This document shows positions 17,236 through 28,395 of a stretch of DNA of 64,000 nucleotides, one piece after another. The notes below the pieces were generated by a model that worked only from the letters and a program-made list of their open reading frames with translations, ran no database searches and was not told the origin of the DNA. The stretch comes from Caballeronia choica. Lineage in GTDB: Bacteria; Pseudomonadota; Gammaproteobacteria; Burkholderiales; Burkholderiaceae. The position numbers and the translations under genes are program-made. Every line of letters begins with the position of its first letter. Position 1 is the stretch's first letter. The stretch spans positions 1-64,000 of the forward strand of contig NZ_FCON02000021.1 in the NCBI RefSeq assembly GCF_001544535.1, read 5' to 3'.

Positions 17236-19047
17236 ATGAACGCTGCCCAGCCCGCGCCGTATCGCCGTCATCCACTCTACGCCAAAACCTGCGCGGTCCT
17301 CGCCTGCCTCGTTGCGCTGATGATGCTGCTGTTCGTGAGCGAACGCATGCGCGTCGACGGTGACGTTGCCTATCGCGAGGCCGCCTCCAGTCTGCGTGAA
17401 TCCGCCCGGCTATGGCAGTTCGCCACCGACACCGCGCCCTCCTCACCCGAAGCGGCCGCGTCGGCGCGCATGCGCGCCGACCTGCTCGTTCGCAACGATA
17501 CGTTATTGGCGGACTGGAGGCAACGCGGCGCGCCGAGCCCGGCGCTCGACGGCCTGCTCAAGGCGTTGCCCGATGCGAGCCCGGTGTCCGGCGGCAGGCT
17601 CGATGCCGTGACGGCCCTCGATGCCCTGCGCGCCGAGATCGAACGCGAAGCCGAAGCGCATGCGGCCGTGATCGCGCTCTTGCAGGCCTGCACGGCGATC
17701 CTGCTGCTCGTGGGCGTCGCGACGCTCGCGTGGAGCGCGCGCAGCGCGTTCGTCGTGCGTCCGGCGCTGACCTTGCAGGCACTCACGCAGGCAGGACATA
17801 CGCCGCCCCAAGGCCGTGACGAAATCGACCGGCTGCTGAAGCTGCAAGACCACTTGTCGGCGCGCTTGCGCAGCGAGAAGGACGAATCGGCGCGCCTGAA
17901 GCGCATCGTCGAGGACCACATCGCGTTCGCCGATCAGTCGCTCGACCTGCTTCACTACATCTGCGCCCAACTCGCCGAGGACGTGCCGTCGCGCGGCACG
18001 CTCGAAGCGCTGCTGCAACGCCTCGTGGGCATTTCGCGGGCGCGCCGCGTGGCGCTCGTGCTGTCGGAATCCTCGGCGCACCTGCTGGGCGTCGACGTGG
18101 TGGTTTCGCCAGGCGGCGATCCGCCGCTCATCGTGCGCGACCGCGTGGTGCACGAACTGATGACGCTCTCCGGCGTGCGCGCCGTTTCCGCCAGCGAACG
18201 CACTGGCGTGCCGCTGCCGGTGCTCGCCGCGCCGGTTCGCGTGCCTTCGGAAACCTATGGCGTATTGATCTGCGAAGGCGACCCCGACACGCGCTTCGAG
18301 CCGCGCCATCTTCACCTGATGGAAACGATCGCAAGCGTGCTGGCTCACGCAATCTCGAACCTGGGCCGCGACGTGCGCGATCGCCGCATGGTCCTGCTCG
18401 AAGAACGCAATGCGATCGCGCGCGAACTGCACGATTCGCTCGCGCAATCGCTTTCGTACATGAAGATTCAGCTGGCGCGCCTGCAGGCCGTGCTGCCGGA
18501 GGAGCTGGCGAAGAGCGACGTCGGACAGATCGCGCAGGCGATCCGCGAAGGCATCGACAGCGCCTACCGGCATCTGCGCGAGCTGCTCACGACCTTTCGC
18601 ACCTCGATGCACGCGCAAGGCCTCGCGTCGACGCTGGAGGAGGTGGTCGACGAGTTCGCATCGCGCAGCGAGATACAGATTTCGATCGACAACCGGATCC
18701 GTCGCATGCGGCTGACGGTCAACGAGGAATTGCACGTCGTGCAGATCGTGCGCGAGGCACTGACGAACGTAGTGCGTCACGCGCGGGCGTCGACGGCGCT
18801 CGTGCAACTGTCGTCAAGTGGCAGCGAGGTCACGGTGATGATCGAAGACGATGGACGCGGCATCACGCGCGAGCAGGGCGACGAGCATCACTACGGCCTC
18901 GCGATCATGCGCGAGCGGGCGCGAAGCCTCGGCGGGCGGCTCGATATCCGCTCGCCCGGCACCGGGTCGCGCGTGGTGCTGACGTTCGTCCCCGCTTCGA
19001 TCACGGCTGACAAGGCGCGCAGCCGGGCGAGTGACTCTGGCCGGTGA
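17236..19047 (+). CDS. NarX-like sensor histidine kinase (HisKA_3)
   Basis: A 603-aa membrane sensor kinase. Helices lie near residues 16-38 and 140-165 and flank a periplasmic domain of about 100 residues. A GAF-like cytoplasmic domain follows. The phosphoacceptor is His399 in ERNAIARELHDSLAQSL, the HisKA_3 signature of kinases that pair with NarL/FixJ regulators. The C-terminal ATPase domain has EALTNVVRHARAS and DDGRGI, then YGLAIMRERARSLGGRL. I chose the ATG at 17236; a longer frame overlaps the divergent gene. No response regulator is adjacent; the paralogues at 12470 and 34126 are plausible partners. Confidence 0.88.
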   Translation: MNAAQPAPYRRHPLYAKTCAVLACLVALMMLLFVSERMRVDGDVAYREAASSLRESARLWQFATDTAPSSPEAAASARMRADLLVRNDTLLADWRQRGAPSPALDGLLKALPDASPVSGGRLDAVTALDALRAEIEREAEAHAAVIALLQACTAILLLVGVATLAWSARSAFVVRPALTLQALTQAGHTPPQGRDEIDRLLKLQDHLSARLRSEKDESARLKRIVEDHIAFADQSLDLLHYICAQLAEDVPSRGTLEALLQRLVGISRARRVALVLSESSAHLLGVDVVVSPGGDPPLIVRDRVVHELMTLSGVRAVSASERTGVPLPVLAAPVRVPSETYGVLICEGDPDTRFEPRHLHLMETIASVLAHAISNLGRDVRDRRMVLLEERNAIARELHDSLAQSLSYMKIQLARLQAVLPEELAKSDVGQIAQAIREGIDSAYRHLRELLTTFRTSMHAQGLASTLEEVVDEFASRSEIQISIDNRIRRMRLTVNEELHVVQIVREALTNVVRHARASTALVQLSSSGSEVTVMIEDDGRGITREQGDEHHYGLAIMRERARSLGGRLDIRSPGTGSRVVLTFVPASITADKARSRASDSGR

Positions 19048-19076
19048 ATCCGCGAACCGGCGCCCCGCAAATAAAA

Positions 19077-19105
19077 AAATCCGCCGGGTGGACTCCGGCG
19101 GATTT
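19077..19105 (-). terminator. Rho-independent terminator of the dimethylamine operon
   Basis: AAATCCGCCGG and CCGGCGGATTT form a perfect 11-bp stem with a 7-nt loop. On the minus strand it is followed by a run of T residues (from AAATAAAAAAAT on the plus strand). It sits between the convergent kinase gene and dmmA and can also stop plus-strand transcription less strongly. Confidence 0.85.
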
Positions 19106-19184
19106 CGGCTCGACCAGCACCGCGTCTGCTGCGGGTGTCGACAGGCTCACGGCATCCCTTCGAGATCACGCCAGCAAGTGGAAA

Positions 19185-19748
19185 CTACAGGTAAAGCTGC
19201 TCTGGCTGCGGCAACTCGCCGGGCTTCTCCGCATCGACCTGCACGCCCATGAAAGCCGCCAGTCGCCGTGAGAAATGGTCACGCACGAAGAGGCTGCGCT
19301 TGCAGCCTCCGCACTCGGCGACGTTGGTGGTCACGCCTTCGTTCAGGGTCCGGCAATGAATGCAGTACACCCGGCGATGCAGGCTGCCGCTGTGAGCCAG
19401 CTTCACCGCTTCGCGCGCAAGCGCGAAGCGCTCGCCGAGTTGCCGCACGGACCAGATGAACGGCTCGCTGCCGAGCGCATAGATCCGCATACCGATCTTC
19501 GCGTCGCGCAGCGCAGGTTCGAGCGCGGCGAGGAGCGCGCCTTCATCGTCGAACCGGCGCTCAGCCCCGGCTTGCGATGCAACCGCGCCCACGGCCCATA
19601 CTTCAAGCGGCACAGCCCGGCTCAGCGCATCTTCGGCGCGGGCGCGGTCGGCATCGGTCGCACCGGATGTGACGAACCAGTGTTGCGTTCCATGCGGGTC
19701 CGCTTCCAGCGGGACATAGGTCGGGCGGCTCGTGTTGGTCGAAGTCAT
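19185..19748 (-). CDS. dmmA: Dimethylamine monooxygenase subunit, DmmA family
   Basis: A 187-aa protein matching the DmmA-like family. The variable N-terminal domain is followed by a conserved C-terminal zinc-ribbon-like domain, with CIHCRTLNEGV then CGGCKRSLFVRDHFSRRLAAF. Four cysteines (C-x2-C and C-x2-C) suggest a metal site. It is known in operons with a haem-dependent oxidative N-demethylase and a VanB-type reductase, both of which lie upstream here. It is the last gene of a four-gene minus-strand operon and ends just before a strong terminator. Confidence 0.83.
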   Translation of the reverse strand: MTSTNTSRPTYVPLEADPHGTQHWFVTSGATDADRARAEDALSRAVPLEVWAVGAVASQAGAERRFDDEGALLAALEPALRDAKIGMRIYALGSEPFIWSVRQLGERFALAREAVKLAHSGSLHRRVYCIHCRTLNEGVTTNVAECGGCKRSLFVRDHFSRRLAAFMGVQVDAEKPGELPQPEQLYL

Positions 19749-19792
19749 CGTCTCGGTGCCTTCCAGTTGAACGCTGCGTGATCGGATTGCGG

Positions 19793-19826
19793 GATCGGCT
19801 TATGTGATCGGCTTATGTGATCGGCT
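19793..19826. repeat. Short tandem repeat (13 bp, 2.6 copies)
   Basis: GATCGGCTTATGT is repeated twice and followed by a partial third copy, between dmmA and the permease gene. It changes the distance between the two genes but lies outside both coding regions. Confidence 0.8.
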
Positions 19827-19833
19827 CGAGCAA

Positions 19834-21510
19834 TCAATAAACGGCCATGTTATGCGTGACGGCCACCACGATGATGCCGGCCAGCACCGTCGCGTAGGGC
19901 AGGATTCCCGCGCGCTTCTGCACCCTGCCGCTGCCGACGAGTTGCATGTCCTCCTTCATCGCGTCAGGGAAATGGCCCTTGTCGACGATGTAGTGGCGGT
20001 AGACGAACACGGGGAGGATCAGTGCGGCGAACGTGAGGCCCGAGTACAGCGTGCCTGCGCCCCAGATGTCCGCGCCCATGCCGAGCAGCGCGAGGTTCAC
20101 GAAGGAGAACAGCGTGCCGAGCGCGAGCAGCCAGTTCGGCGCACGGAACGGACGGCTCCAGTCCGGTCGGTCGAGCCGGTGGATCCACGCCGAATTCAGG
20201 TTCAGGAAGTTGAAGATGATGTATCCGACATTGGACATCGCCAGAACAAACACGTAGTCCGACATCAGCAACAGGATCAGGTTGAAGCACAGGTCGGTCC
20301 ACATGGCGCGCGTCGGCGCACCGTGCGAGTTGACATGCGAGAGGTACTTCGGCAGCCAGCCGTCCACCGATGCCTGATACAAGGTGCGCGAGGAACCGGC
20401 CATCGAGGTCATGATCGCGAGCACGAGCGCGAGCACCAGCATCACGATCAGAATCCGCTCGACGAGCAGGCCGCCGTGGATCATCGGCGCCATCGCTTTC
20501 GCGACGCCCATGCCGCTATAGATGTCCGGCGACAGCATGCCGTTGTAGACCGCCGCCGCAACGACCTTGCCCGATGCGTCCTTCACTTCGGGCGTGACGA
20601 GGTGGCCCAGGCCGAGCACCCCCTGGAACGAGAGCGGCACGACCGTGAACACGAAGATGCACAAGAGGCCCGAATACAGGATCGCCTTGAACGTATCCAC
20701 CTTCGGGTCGCGGAATTCACGCGTATAGCAGACCGCGGTCTCGAAACCATAGGTCGACCACGCGGCGATGAACAGCCCGCCCGCCATCAGCGTGACGCCG
20801 CCCATGCCCCACGCGCCGTCCACGACCTGGCCCGCGGCATCCTTTGCGAATGGCACGAGCGGCAGCAGGTTCTGCATCGGCAGGTCGCCCGTGATCAGCG
20901 GCACCGTGCCGACGAGGATCAGCGGGATCAGCGCGGCGACGCCGAGAATCGTCTGGATGCGCGCGGCGTTCAGGATGCCGCGGTGCTGGATGGCGAACGT
21001 GATCAGGAGGACCGCGGCGCCGAGGATGAACGTCGAGTTGATGCGCAGGCTCAGGCCCGATCGCAGCCAGTCGAGACTGCAAAGCGTGATCTGCCAGGTG
21101 TTGATCGCGGCGTCGGGCGGGAACATGACGGAGAGGATGTACCCCGCCGCCAGACCCGAGCCGATGGCGAGCACCGGCGACCACGCGAACCAGTTGCACC
21201 ACACCGACAGCGGCGCGAACAGTTTCGAATAGCGGACCCAGGCGATCGCCCCGTAGACCGATGCCCCGCCCGACTTGTGCGGGAACAGCCCTGCGATCTC
21301 CGCGTAGGCAAACGACTGGACGAAGCCGAGTCCGATCGAGATGATCCACACGGCCCACGACAGCTTGCCGACGGTCGCGGCAATCGAGCCGATCGAGAAC
21401 AACACGAGCGCGGGCACGCCGCTCGCCACCCAGAACGCACCAGTCCAGCTGATCTTGCGCTGCAGGGAACCGTCGGGTTCGCCGGCATAGTCTTCGGGAA
21501 TCGCACTCAT
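19834..21510 (-). CDS. APC-superfamily amino acid/amine permease
   Basis: A 558-aa permease with about 12-14 hydrophobic helices. The APC signature region lies near the N-terminus (WTGAFWVASGVPALVLFSIG, FAYAEIAGLFPHKSGGASVY). I chose the ATG at 21510, preceded by AAAGGAAG; a GTG at 21537 would add nine residues. It sits inside the dimethylamine monooxygenase operon, so methylated amines or an N-methylated amino acid are the likely cargo. That is inference from context. Confidence 0.85.
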   Translation of the reverse strand: MSAIPEDYAGEPDGSLQRKISWTGAFWVASGVPALVLFSIGSIAATVGKLSWAVWIISIGLGFVQSFAYAEIAGLFPHKSGGASVYGAIAWVRYSKLFAPLSVWCNWFAWSPVLAIGSGLAAGYILSVMFPPDAAINTWQITLCSLDWLRSGLSLRINSTFILGAAVLLITFAIQHRGILNAARIQTILGVAALIPLILVGTVPLITGDLPMQNLLPLVPFAKDAAGQVVDGAWGMGGVTLMAGGLFIAAWSTYGFETAVCYTREFRDPKVDTFKAILYSGLLCIFVFTVVPLSFQGVLGLGHLVTPEVKDASGKVVAAAVYNGMLSPDIYSGMGVAKAMAPMIHGGLLVERILIVMLVLALVLAIMTSMAGSSRTLYQASVDGWLPKYLSHVNSHGAPTRAMWTDLCFNLILLLMSDYVFVLAMSNVGYIIFNFLNLNSAWIHRLDRPDWSRPFRAPNWLLALGTLFSFVNLALLGMGADIWGAGTLYSGLTFAALILPVFVYRHYIVDKGHFPDAMKEDMQLVGSGRVQKRAGILPYATVLAGIIVVAVTHNMAVY

Positions 21511-21659
21511 CTCCGTCTTCCTTTCAGGTTGAGTCACGGATACGTGGAATCATCACGAGCGTCCTTCCCGCGCGTTGTCGCGATCGGGCACGCTCGGGAA
21601 GGAGGGCATTGCGGCGGTACAGGATTAAAGCAATGACAAAAAGCGGGGACGTTGCGGGT

Positions 21660-22727
21660 TTACGTGACTTGCTCCTCCAGCCGGTCGGCTTCCGACTGCG
21701 TGCCGGCGCTCGTGGGCGATCCGTCGTCGAACTGGGAGAGCCACTGCACCGCGGTCTTCCGATACCGCGTAATGCCCTTGTAGTCGACGAGTTCCGGTGG
21801 CAGTGAAGCGAGCACGCGATGCATGCGCCTTCCCCATTTCGGCACGCGCACCAGTTCGTCGAGCGCGATCAGGTAGCAGCGCACGCAAAAGAGGATCGCG
21901 TTGCTGCGCGGCAGCCTGAAAAGCGTCTGCAACTCGACGCGCAGGTGCAGCTTGCCTCCCACGTTCTCGGGCGTGATGCTCGCGCGGTCCGGGCCCCATT
22001 CGGGATAGCTCTCGGGCGACGTGTCGAGGCGCGGATTGACCGTCATCGTCCAGTTCAGGCGCCGCACGGGCGCGCCGAGTTGCAGGCGCAGCAGGAACTT
22101 GAGCGCCCGCTCGAAGATGCCCGCCTGATGCGCGAGCGGCACGGGACCATGCCACTCCATGAAGCTCATGCCGAGATCGAAGTCGAGCGACCAGTCGGCC
22201 TGCGTCGTGACCGTGCCGCCATCCATGAAGAGGTTGTCGTCGCGATGGTCGAGCAGGACATAGTCGCCCTGGGCCTGGCGCGTGATGTATTCGAAGGGCG
22301 GGCACGGCAGCGTGGCCTCGTCGCCGAACACGAACTGTTGCTCCAGACCGAGCGGCTGGTTGATCCAGGTCCAGTGGTCGCCGTCGCGTGTCAACTTGAA
22401 ATGCTCGGGATAGTCGGCCGCGAGGCTTTCCATGATCATTTCGAGCGTGTCCCACTGCGCGGCGTCCATGTGATCGAGCACCTGCGAGCGCAATGGATCG
22501 CGCTCCAGCGTGAGCGCCCGGTCGCGGCATTCGGAGACATAGTGCTCGTCGATATCGAACGTTGCTCCGAACGCGGCCGACGCGCCGCCCTTTACGTGCG
22601 GCTCGATGTTCACCGAGTACATGTAGCGGTCCTCCGGGAACGGAAACGGAAAGCGCAGGATGGCCTGGTCGCTGTTCCGGAACGTATAGGGAGCGCGGAA
22701 ATTTTCTTCGTTGAAGACAAGGGTCAT
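21660..22727 (-). CDS. Haem-dependent oxidative N-demethylase (dimethylamine monooxygenase catalytic subunit)
   Basis: A 355-aa protein of the HODM alpha/DUF3445 family, a PAS-fold haem enzyme that oxidatively demethylates secondary amines. Recognisable segments are FRNSDQAILRFPFPFPEDRY near the N-terminus, SFMEWHGPVPL near residue 190 and LFRLPRSNAILFCVRCYL near 285. I placed the start at 22727 (MTLVFNEENF); longer frames run into the reductase gene. The VanB-type reductase upstream should supply electrons and DmmA is downstream, giving a complete three-component dimethylamine monooxygenase. The haem ligand cannot be assigned by eye. Confidence 0.85.
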   Translation of the reverse strand: MTLVFNEENFRAPYTFRNSDQAILRFPFPFPEDRYMYSVNIEPHVKGGASAAFGATFDIDEHYVSECRDRALTLERDPLRSQVLDHMDAAQWDTLEMIMESLAADYPEHFKLTRDGDHWTWINQPLGLEQQFVFGDEATLPCPPFEYITRQAQGDYVLLDHRDDNLFMDGGTVTTQADWSLDFDLGMSFMEWHGPVPLAHQAGIFERALKFLLRLQLGAPVRRLNWTMTVNPRLDTSPESYPEWGPDRASITPENVGGKLHLRVELQTLFRLPRSNAILFCVRCYLIALDELVRVPKWGRRMHRVLASLPPELVDYKGITRYRKTAVQWLSQFDDGSPTSAGTQSEADRLEEQVT

Positions 22728-22750
22728 GGCGTTTCCGTTCGTGGCCTCGG

Positions 22751-23707
22751 TCAGATGTTCAGGACGATCCGCGCGCCGCGTGCACGCGACACGCAGGGCA
22801 GCACCGTGCAGTTGGTCGCGCGTTCGGCGGCGCTCTGGAAAAAGTCGCGATGCTCGGGAACGCCTTCCAGCACCTCCAGCGCACACGTTCCGCACGCGCC
22901 GCCGCGGCACATGTAGGGCGCATCGACGCCCGCACCTTCGAGCGCTTCGAGCAGGCTCTGGTCGCCGGTCACCTCGACTTCGCGACCGCTCTTCGCCAGC
23001 ACCGCGGTGAACGGCTCGCCGTGCGACGCGCCGCCAAAACTCTCCTGATGGAAGTGACTTTCCGGCCAGCCAAGCGCGCGAGCGGTCTCGGCGACGCCTT
23101 CCATCAGCCCCGCCGGGCCACAGGTGTAAAGGTGAGTGCCGGCCGGCTGGTCAGCGAGCAGCGCGCCAAAGCGCTCCTGCGCACCGGCCACTTCGACATA
23201 CACCGCCACGCCGCCCGTCGTGCGCGATGCGATGAGATCCGTGAAGGCGTCCGCGTCTTCCGGACGACAGCACACATGCATTTCGACGCGGGCTCGGACG
23301 TGGGCCAGCTCGGGCAGCATCGAAAGAAACGGCGTGATGCCAATGCCGCCCGCGATCATCACGTGCTTGCCGCCGCGGCGCGCGAGCGGAAAGAAGTTCG
23401 ACGGCACCGAGATGTCGAGCCGTGTGCCCTCGCTCACGCTCGAATGCATGAACGCCGATCCGCCGCGCGATGCGGGCACACGGCGCACCATGATCTGATA
23501 GGCGTCGCGCACGCCGGAGGGCGTCGTGAGCGAATAGGCGTTGCGCCATACACGCGACTCTCCGCGCATCGTGACGATGACGTGGCTGCCCGCGGAATAG
23601 GCGGGCAGATGTCCGCCCTCCGCCGGCACGAGCGTGAAGCGCCGCACATCATCCGTGACCGGTTCGACTTGCGCTACGCGTACCGGGATCGTTTTCGGTC
23701 CATTCAT
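22751..23707 (-). CDS. PDR/VanB-type ferredoxin-reductase component of the N-demethylase
   Basis: A 318-aa FMN-NAD(P)H reductase with a C-terminal plant-type [2Fe-2S] domain. The flavin-binding motif is WRNAYSLTTP, the nucleotide-binding region is GKHVMIAGGIGITPFLSML, and the cluster cysteines are in CRGGACGTCALEV plus a downstream CVSRARG. This is the usual electron donor of haem-dependent oxidative N-demethylases. It is the first gene of the operon, with the promoter expected in 23708-24060. Confidence 0.87.
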   Translation of the reverse strand: MNGPKTIPVRVAQVEPVTDDVRRFTLVPAEGGHLPAYSAGSHVIVTMRGESRVWRNAYSLTTPSGVRDAYQIMVRRVPASRGGSAFMHSSVSEGTRLDISVPSNFFPLARRGGKHVMIAGGIGITPFLSMLPELAHVRARVEMHVCCRPEDADAFTDLIASRTTGGVAVYVEVAGAQERFGALLADQPAGTHLYTCGPAGLMEGVAETARALGWPESHFHQESFGGASHGEPFTAVLAKSGREVEVTGDQSLLEALEGAGVDAPYMCRGGACGTCALEVLEGVPEHRDFFQSAAERATNCTVLPCVSRARGARIVLNI

Positions 23708-23848
23708 GCCCGCTCATCCTCGTGTCGATTGCGCCTTTATCAAGGCTCGATTGCGTGGGCGCATGACCGTGCAGGCCATGCGTCCACGTCAGCGAATTCA
23801 CGAAGCTAGAATCGGCCAGCAAAAAATCCAATTCAATGATTCATTGGA

Positions 23849-23866
23849 GGTAGCCCCGCGCGGTAG
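23849..23866 (-). promoter_or_regulatory. Possible degenerate NarL-type half-sites upstream of the dimethylamine operon
   Basis: On the minus strand this reads CTACCGCGCGGGGCTACC, two CTACC half-sites in the same orientation within 18 bp. ATTGAATTGG follows 11 bp later. The half-site and the length match the four better dyads, but the second half is not inverted, so I regard it as tentative. Confidence 0.3.
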
Positions 23867-24059
23867 CAATCGGGCAAGCAAAGGCACGCGAAAATGCGCT
23901 CGCAGACTTACAGCGTGTGCGTATCGAATGCTTCCCGCGCCGCGTCCAGAGCGGCTCTGCATGCCTTACAAACAGGCTTACAGATGACGTAAGGAGTTTC
24001 TCGCTCATCCCGCGCGCCCTTTGATTTCTATTTTTCCGGCGCGCGCGGAGTAGCCGGTG

Positions 24060-24119
24060 CTACCCACTCGGAGGTAGCGCCATTGGGCCATTGTGACGCT
24101 GATTTTAACGAACGAGACT
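24060..24119 (+). promoter_or_regulatory. NarL-type 7-2-7 dyad and promoter of the trimethylamine operon, site 3
   Basis: CTACCCACTCGGAGGTAG at 24060-24077 has perfect outer arms CTACC/GGTAG (TACCCAC-TC-GGAGGTA). After 12 bp comes ATTG, with -35 TTGTGA (24091-24096), 17 bp spacing and a weak -10 GAGACT (24114-24119). The weak -10 fits dependence on an activator. The predicted leader to the gcvT-like ATG at 24210 is about 85 nt. Confidence 0.62.
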
Positions 24120-24209
24120 TGCTGTCATCCAATGGCCATCCGAGGCCACTCGCTGCTCGGGCCGCTCCGGGCACCCCATCACGTTCGGTTCCACTCTCGG
24201 GAAACAGCT

Positions 24210-27576
<3,367 letters not shown>

Positions 27577-27603
27577 TGCGGGGCGGGATGATCGCTGGCG
27601 CTT

Positions 27604-27653
27604 GAGGTGAGGTGAGGTGAGGTGAGGTGAGGTGAGGTGAGGTGAGGTGAGGT
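27604..27653. repeat. Pentanucleotide microsatellite, GAGGT x 10
   Basis: Ten uninterrupted copies of GAGGT begin 28 bp after the trimethylamine dehydrogenase stop and end 8 bp before the left arm of the large inverted repeat. It is not in a coding frame I can support. Copy number would be expected to vary by slippage. Confidence 0.95.
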
Positions 27654-27660
27654 GTTTATA

Positions 27661-27936
27661 CCGTTTGATGCGCTTGTGCTTCTATGGAAATTGTTTTCTT
27701 AGTGGTTTATTTGCTCTGCCCCTGTCCGGGGCGGGACTCACTTTCTTTGCTGCTGCAAAGAAAGTAAGCAAAGAAAGCAGCTTCCCACCGCCAATCCTTG
27801 CCATTCGCCTCCAGACCGCTCCCTCAGAGTGGTCCAACCGGGGGAGTGTCGTTAGCAGGGTTTCACCGTTGTTGGCATGTAGAAAAGGCGCGCACGTCGC
27901 ACCGCTGCGCGGAGTGGATCAGCAGTCATACATCCG
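27661..27936. repeat. Left arm of a 0.7-kb inverted repeat
   Basis: This 276-bp arm aligns without gaps, by eye, to the reverse complement of 28074-28349. It begins CCGTTTGATGCGCTTGTGCT and ends with CATCCG. The arms agree almost fully except for a 23-bp block after CCTTGCCA and scattered substitutions. Within the arm is the ACTTTCTTTGC/GCAAAGAAAGT hairpin also seen at 1-129. Weaker similarity continues into the 137-bp centre. Confidence 0.88.
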
Positions 27937-28073
27937 TCTAGGCACTGCGTGCCCGACGACAGGTTCGCTAAGCGGTGAATTGAAGCATGCAGCAAACACG
28001 CACGTAGGATGGTGATGTAGCGATGGGTTTCGGGTTTCGGTTTTGCCTGACGGGTGAGCGCGTAGCGCGAGGC

Positions 28074-28349
28074 CGGATGTATGACTGCTGGTCCACTCCG
28101 TATAGCGGTGCGATGCCCGTGCCTCTTCTACATGCCAACAACGGGGAAACCCCGCTAACGACACTCCCCCGGTTGGACCACTCCGACATAACGGGCTAGC
28201 GGCGCTTGGCAAGGATTGGCGGTGGGAAGCTGCTTTCTTTGCTTACTTTCTTTGCAGCAGCAAAGAAAGTGAGTCCCGCCCCGGACAGGGGCAGAGCAAA
28301 TAAACCAAAAACAAAACAAGTTCCATAGAAGCACAAGCGCATCAAACGG
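28074..28349. repeat. Right arm of the 0.7-kb inverted repeat
   Basis: This is the reverse-complement partner of 27661-27936, separated from it by 137 bp of partly related sequence. Its outer 130 bp are also present at the left edge of the window (1-129), so the unit is a dispersed element. It has no ORF, terminal target duplication or transposase that I can see. It ends 46 bp before the Fe-S protein gene. Confidence 0.88.
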
Positions 28350-28395
28350 TGTTACTCCAACCCAACCCTCTCTCAACCTGTCCAATCGACAAACC

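Larger units (their letters stand above)
23708..24209. other. Divergent control region between the dimethylamine and trimethylamine operons
   Basis: This 502-bp region holds no gene I can support. It contains dyad site 3 (24060-24077) with a promoter facing the plus-strand operon. It also contains a weaker pair of GGTAG half-sites at 23849-23866, nearer the minus-strand operon. AT-rich tracts around 23815-23845 (AAAAAATCCAATTCAATGA) could form the minus-strand promoter. Confidence 0.6.

Noticed and set aside
19804..21636. A 610-codon open frame on the plus strand
   Set aside because: It is antisense to the APC permease, rich in Arg, His and Asp as expected of a shadow frame in GC-rich DNA, and has no family motifs.
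24094..24209. A glycine riboswitch ahead of the gcvT-like gene
   Set aside because: The leader is about 85 nt and lacks the paired glycine-aptamer helices. A regulator dyad explains control better.
27604..27653. Repeats resembling a CRISPR array
   Set aside because: The repeat unit is 5 bp with no spacers and no cas genes nearby. It is a microsatellite.
27661..28349. An insertion sequence or transposon
   Set aside because: There is no transposase frame or target-site duplication. Only inverted arms are present, so I list it as a repeat element.
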